A stretch of 64,000 nucleotides of DNA from Planctomycetota bacterium (lineage in GTDB: Bacteria; Planctomycetota; UBA8108; JACQVS01), in contig JANQLS010000036.1 of NCBI GenBank assembly GCA_028280485.1, positions 1 to 64,000 on the forward strand, in the 5' to 3' direction. The notes below the pieces were generated by a model that had not been told where the DNA came from, ran no database searches, and saw nothing but the letters and a program-made list of their open reading frames with translations. Shown in pieces: positions 63,255-64,000 of the stretch (positions are counted from its first letter, which is position 1; each line of letters begins with the position of its first letter). The position numbers and the translations under genes are program-made.

Positions 63255-63375
63255 GTTGAAACAAGCTCCTTCGGAACCCATTTCAACCGTTCCAGCAAAT
63301 CTATGATTTGCTTTCACTCCGCCAAACGAAGGCTCTACGAGCCTTCATTCGCGGCCGAGTTGATCCCAACTCGGC
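63255..63375. repeat. Composite repeat R2, copy downstream of recA
   Basis: Read in reverse complement, this stretch matches 50453-50573: the GCCGAGTTGGGATCAACTCGGC-type palindrome (63354-63375), a GGCTC...GAGCC hairpin, GGCGGAGTGAAAGCAAATC and GTTGAAACAAGC in the same order. Its orientation relative to the upstream stop codon is the same as at the DksA-like gene. Confidence 0.88.
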
Positions 63376-63444
63376 TTAGTTCCTGTTTATTCAACAGGAA
63401 CTGAATCGACCGTTAGTCCTTAAAATATAGTATCTTACAGCAAG

Positions 63445-63477
63445 CAGGCTGGGCCGTTCGTCGAACGGCCCAGCCTG
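63445..63477. repeat. 16-bp near-loopless palindrome
   Basis: The arms CAGGCTGGGCCGTTCG (63445-63460) and its complement (63462-63477) are separated by one base. It is GC-rich against a poorer background. About 385 bases separate it from the next gene. Confidence 0.85.
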
Positions 63478-63862
63478 TTTGCATGAATGTGAGGCGGAAC
63501 ATGGCGAAAAGGGGCTTGCATGGTGTACTATAGGGGCTTATATGTAGCTGCGTACTCTCGAATTGTGAGGATCTGCTATCGGGCTCAAAGTCCAAGGAAG
63601 CCGGTCTATCTCGCTGAGTGAAAGTTACATAAACAACCTGAAATTCTAAAAGTTAAGTGCAACAGAGCCTCTGACGATAGGGTCTTAAAGGTCAGGGCTG
63701 GGGGCCTTCTTGTGAGGCTTCCTCAATCTTCTCAGAACAGTTTTCATAAAGATTACTGTTTGGGGTGTTTAGCCCCCTTAGGTGTCCCGATTAAGTTATT
63801 TATAAACTTAACTCAAAAACTGAATCTAAACGTCAGAACGTTTTCGAAGAGCAAAGAATAAA
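63478..63862. other. Non-coding stretch before the last gene
   Basis: About 385 bases without a supported gene. It is presumed to contain the promoter and leader of the pilus-type gene. No known RNA element was recognised. Confidence 0.45.
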
Positions 63863-64000
63863 ATGCAGTCAAACTCACTGTTAAAACAAGCTCAGAATAG
63901 AAGCAACGAACGTGGTGCCATGTTGATTGTCACCATGGGCGTCTTAACCCTCCTCGCCGTACTGGGAACGACCTTCGTATCGTTGATGCGCTTAGAGCGC
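63863..64000 (+). CDS. N-terminus of a PilX/GspK-like type IV pilus or secretion protein, 3' partial
   Basis: Forty-six codons are visible before the window ends. A short polar leader precedes ERGAMLIVTMGVLTLLAVLG, a pattern typical of PilX/GspK-like minor pilins: RGAMLIV, then a hydrophobic helix, then TTFVSLMRLER. It would be membrane-inserted. The leader cleavage site is not a clear G|FxxxE prepilin site. It could also be another single-helix exported protein. Confidence 0.65.
   Translation, partial: MQSNSLLKQAQNRSNERGAMLIVTMGVLTLLAVLGTTFVSLMRLER

Noticed and set aside
1..64000. Global reassignment of TGA
   Set aside because: recA, the DksA-like gene and other clear genes end in TGA at expected positions.

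Overview
The window looks like a chromosome segment of a member of the Planctomycetota, probably from an uncultured, marine-type lineage. The pointers are: a DUF1549/DUF1553 gene directly followed by a Tat-exported DUF1501 gene; an ECF sigma factor divergent from a membrane Ser/Thr kinase that carries a formylglycine-generating-enzyme-type domain; several very large secreted proteins; and repeated dockerin-like FxRGDxNxDGxxxISD modules. The genetic code is standard, since TGA is used as a stop for recA and others. No rRNA, tRNA or CRISPR array was seen.

Layout. 1-4.7 kb: the 3' part of a glycosyltransferase/phosphodiesterase/EEP fusion, then two tandem-domain universal stress proteins. 5-9.3 kb: a decayed dockerin-type gene, a seven-repeat secreted protein and a lipoprotein. 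9.6-18.3 kb: a secreted multidomain protein, the kinase, its sigma factor and two small genes. 18.5-22.5 kb: an FG-GAP protein, then a DUF442-type phosphatase lipoprotein and an ArsR repressor that share two near-identical operators. 22.7-30.5 kb: a 2611-residue IPT/TIG protein. 30.7-35.6 kb: a thioredoxin-like protein with an in-frame TGA (candidate selenoprotein), a PL11-like FG-GAP protein and a TPR-like protein. 35.6-44.8 kb: small cytosolic genes, a 1466-residue metzincin and a transglutaminase. 44.9-51.4 kb: a DUF4011/SF1 helicase/nuclease and a histone H1-like DksA fusion. 52-57 kb: the DUF1549/DUF1501 pair and a PQQ-type propeller. 57-64 kb: leuS, a lipoprotein, recA and the start of a pilus-type gene.

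How the genes fit together. Much of the window encodes exported proteins. Five intact ones and one pseudogene share a roughly 90-residue double EF-hand module with a conserved cysteine tail, which looks like a common surface or sorting tag. The sigma factor/kinase pair and the ArsR/phosphatase pair are self-contained regulatory units. leuS and recA are housekeeping genes.

Two things stand out beyond the gene list. First, the gene at 30702-32045 reads straight through a TGA at 31476-31478, placed where a thioredoxin-fold active site would be and followed by a bacterial SECIS-like hairpin. Second, the intergenic space is filled with families of long perfect palindromes and composite repeats, several of them abutting stop codons.
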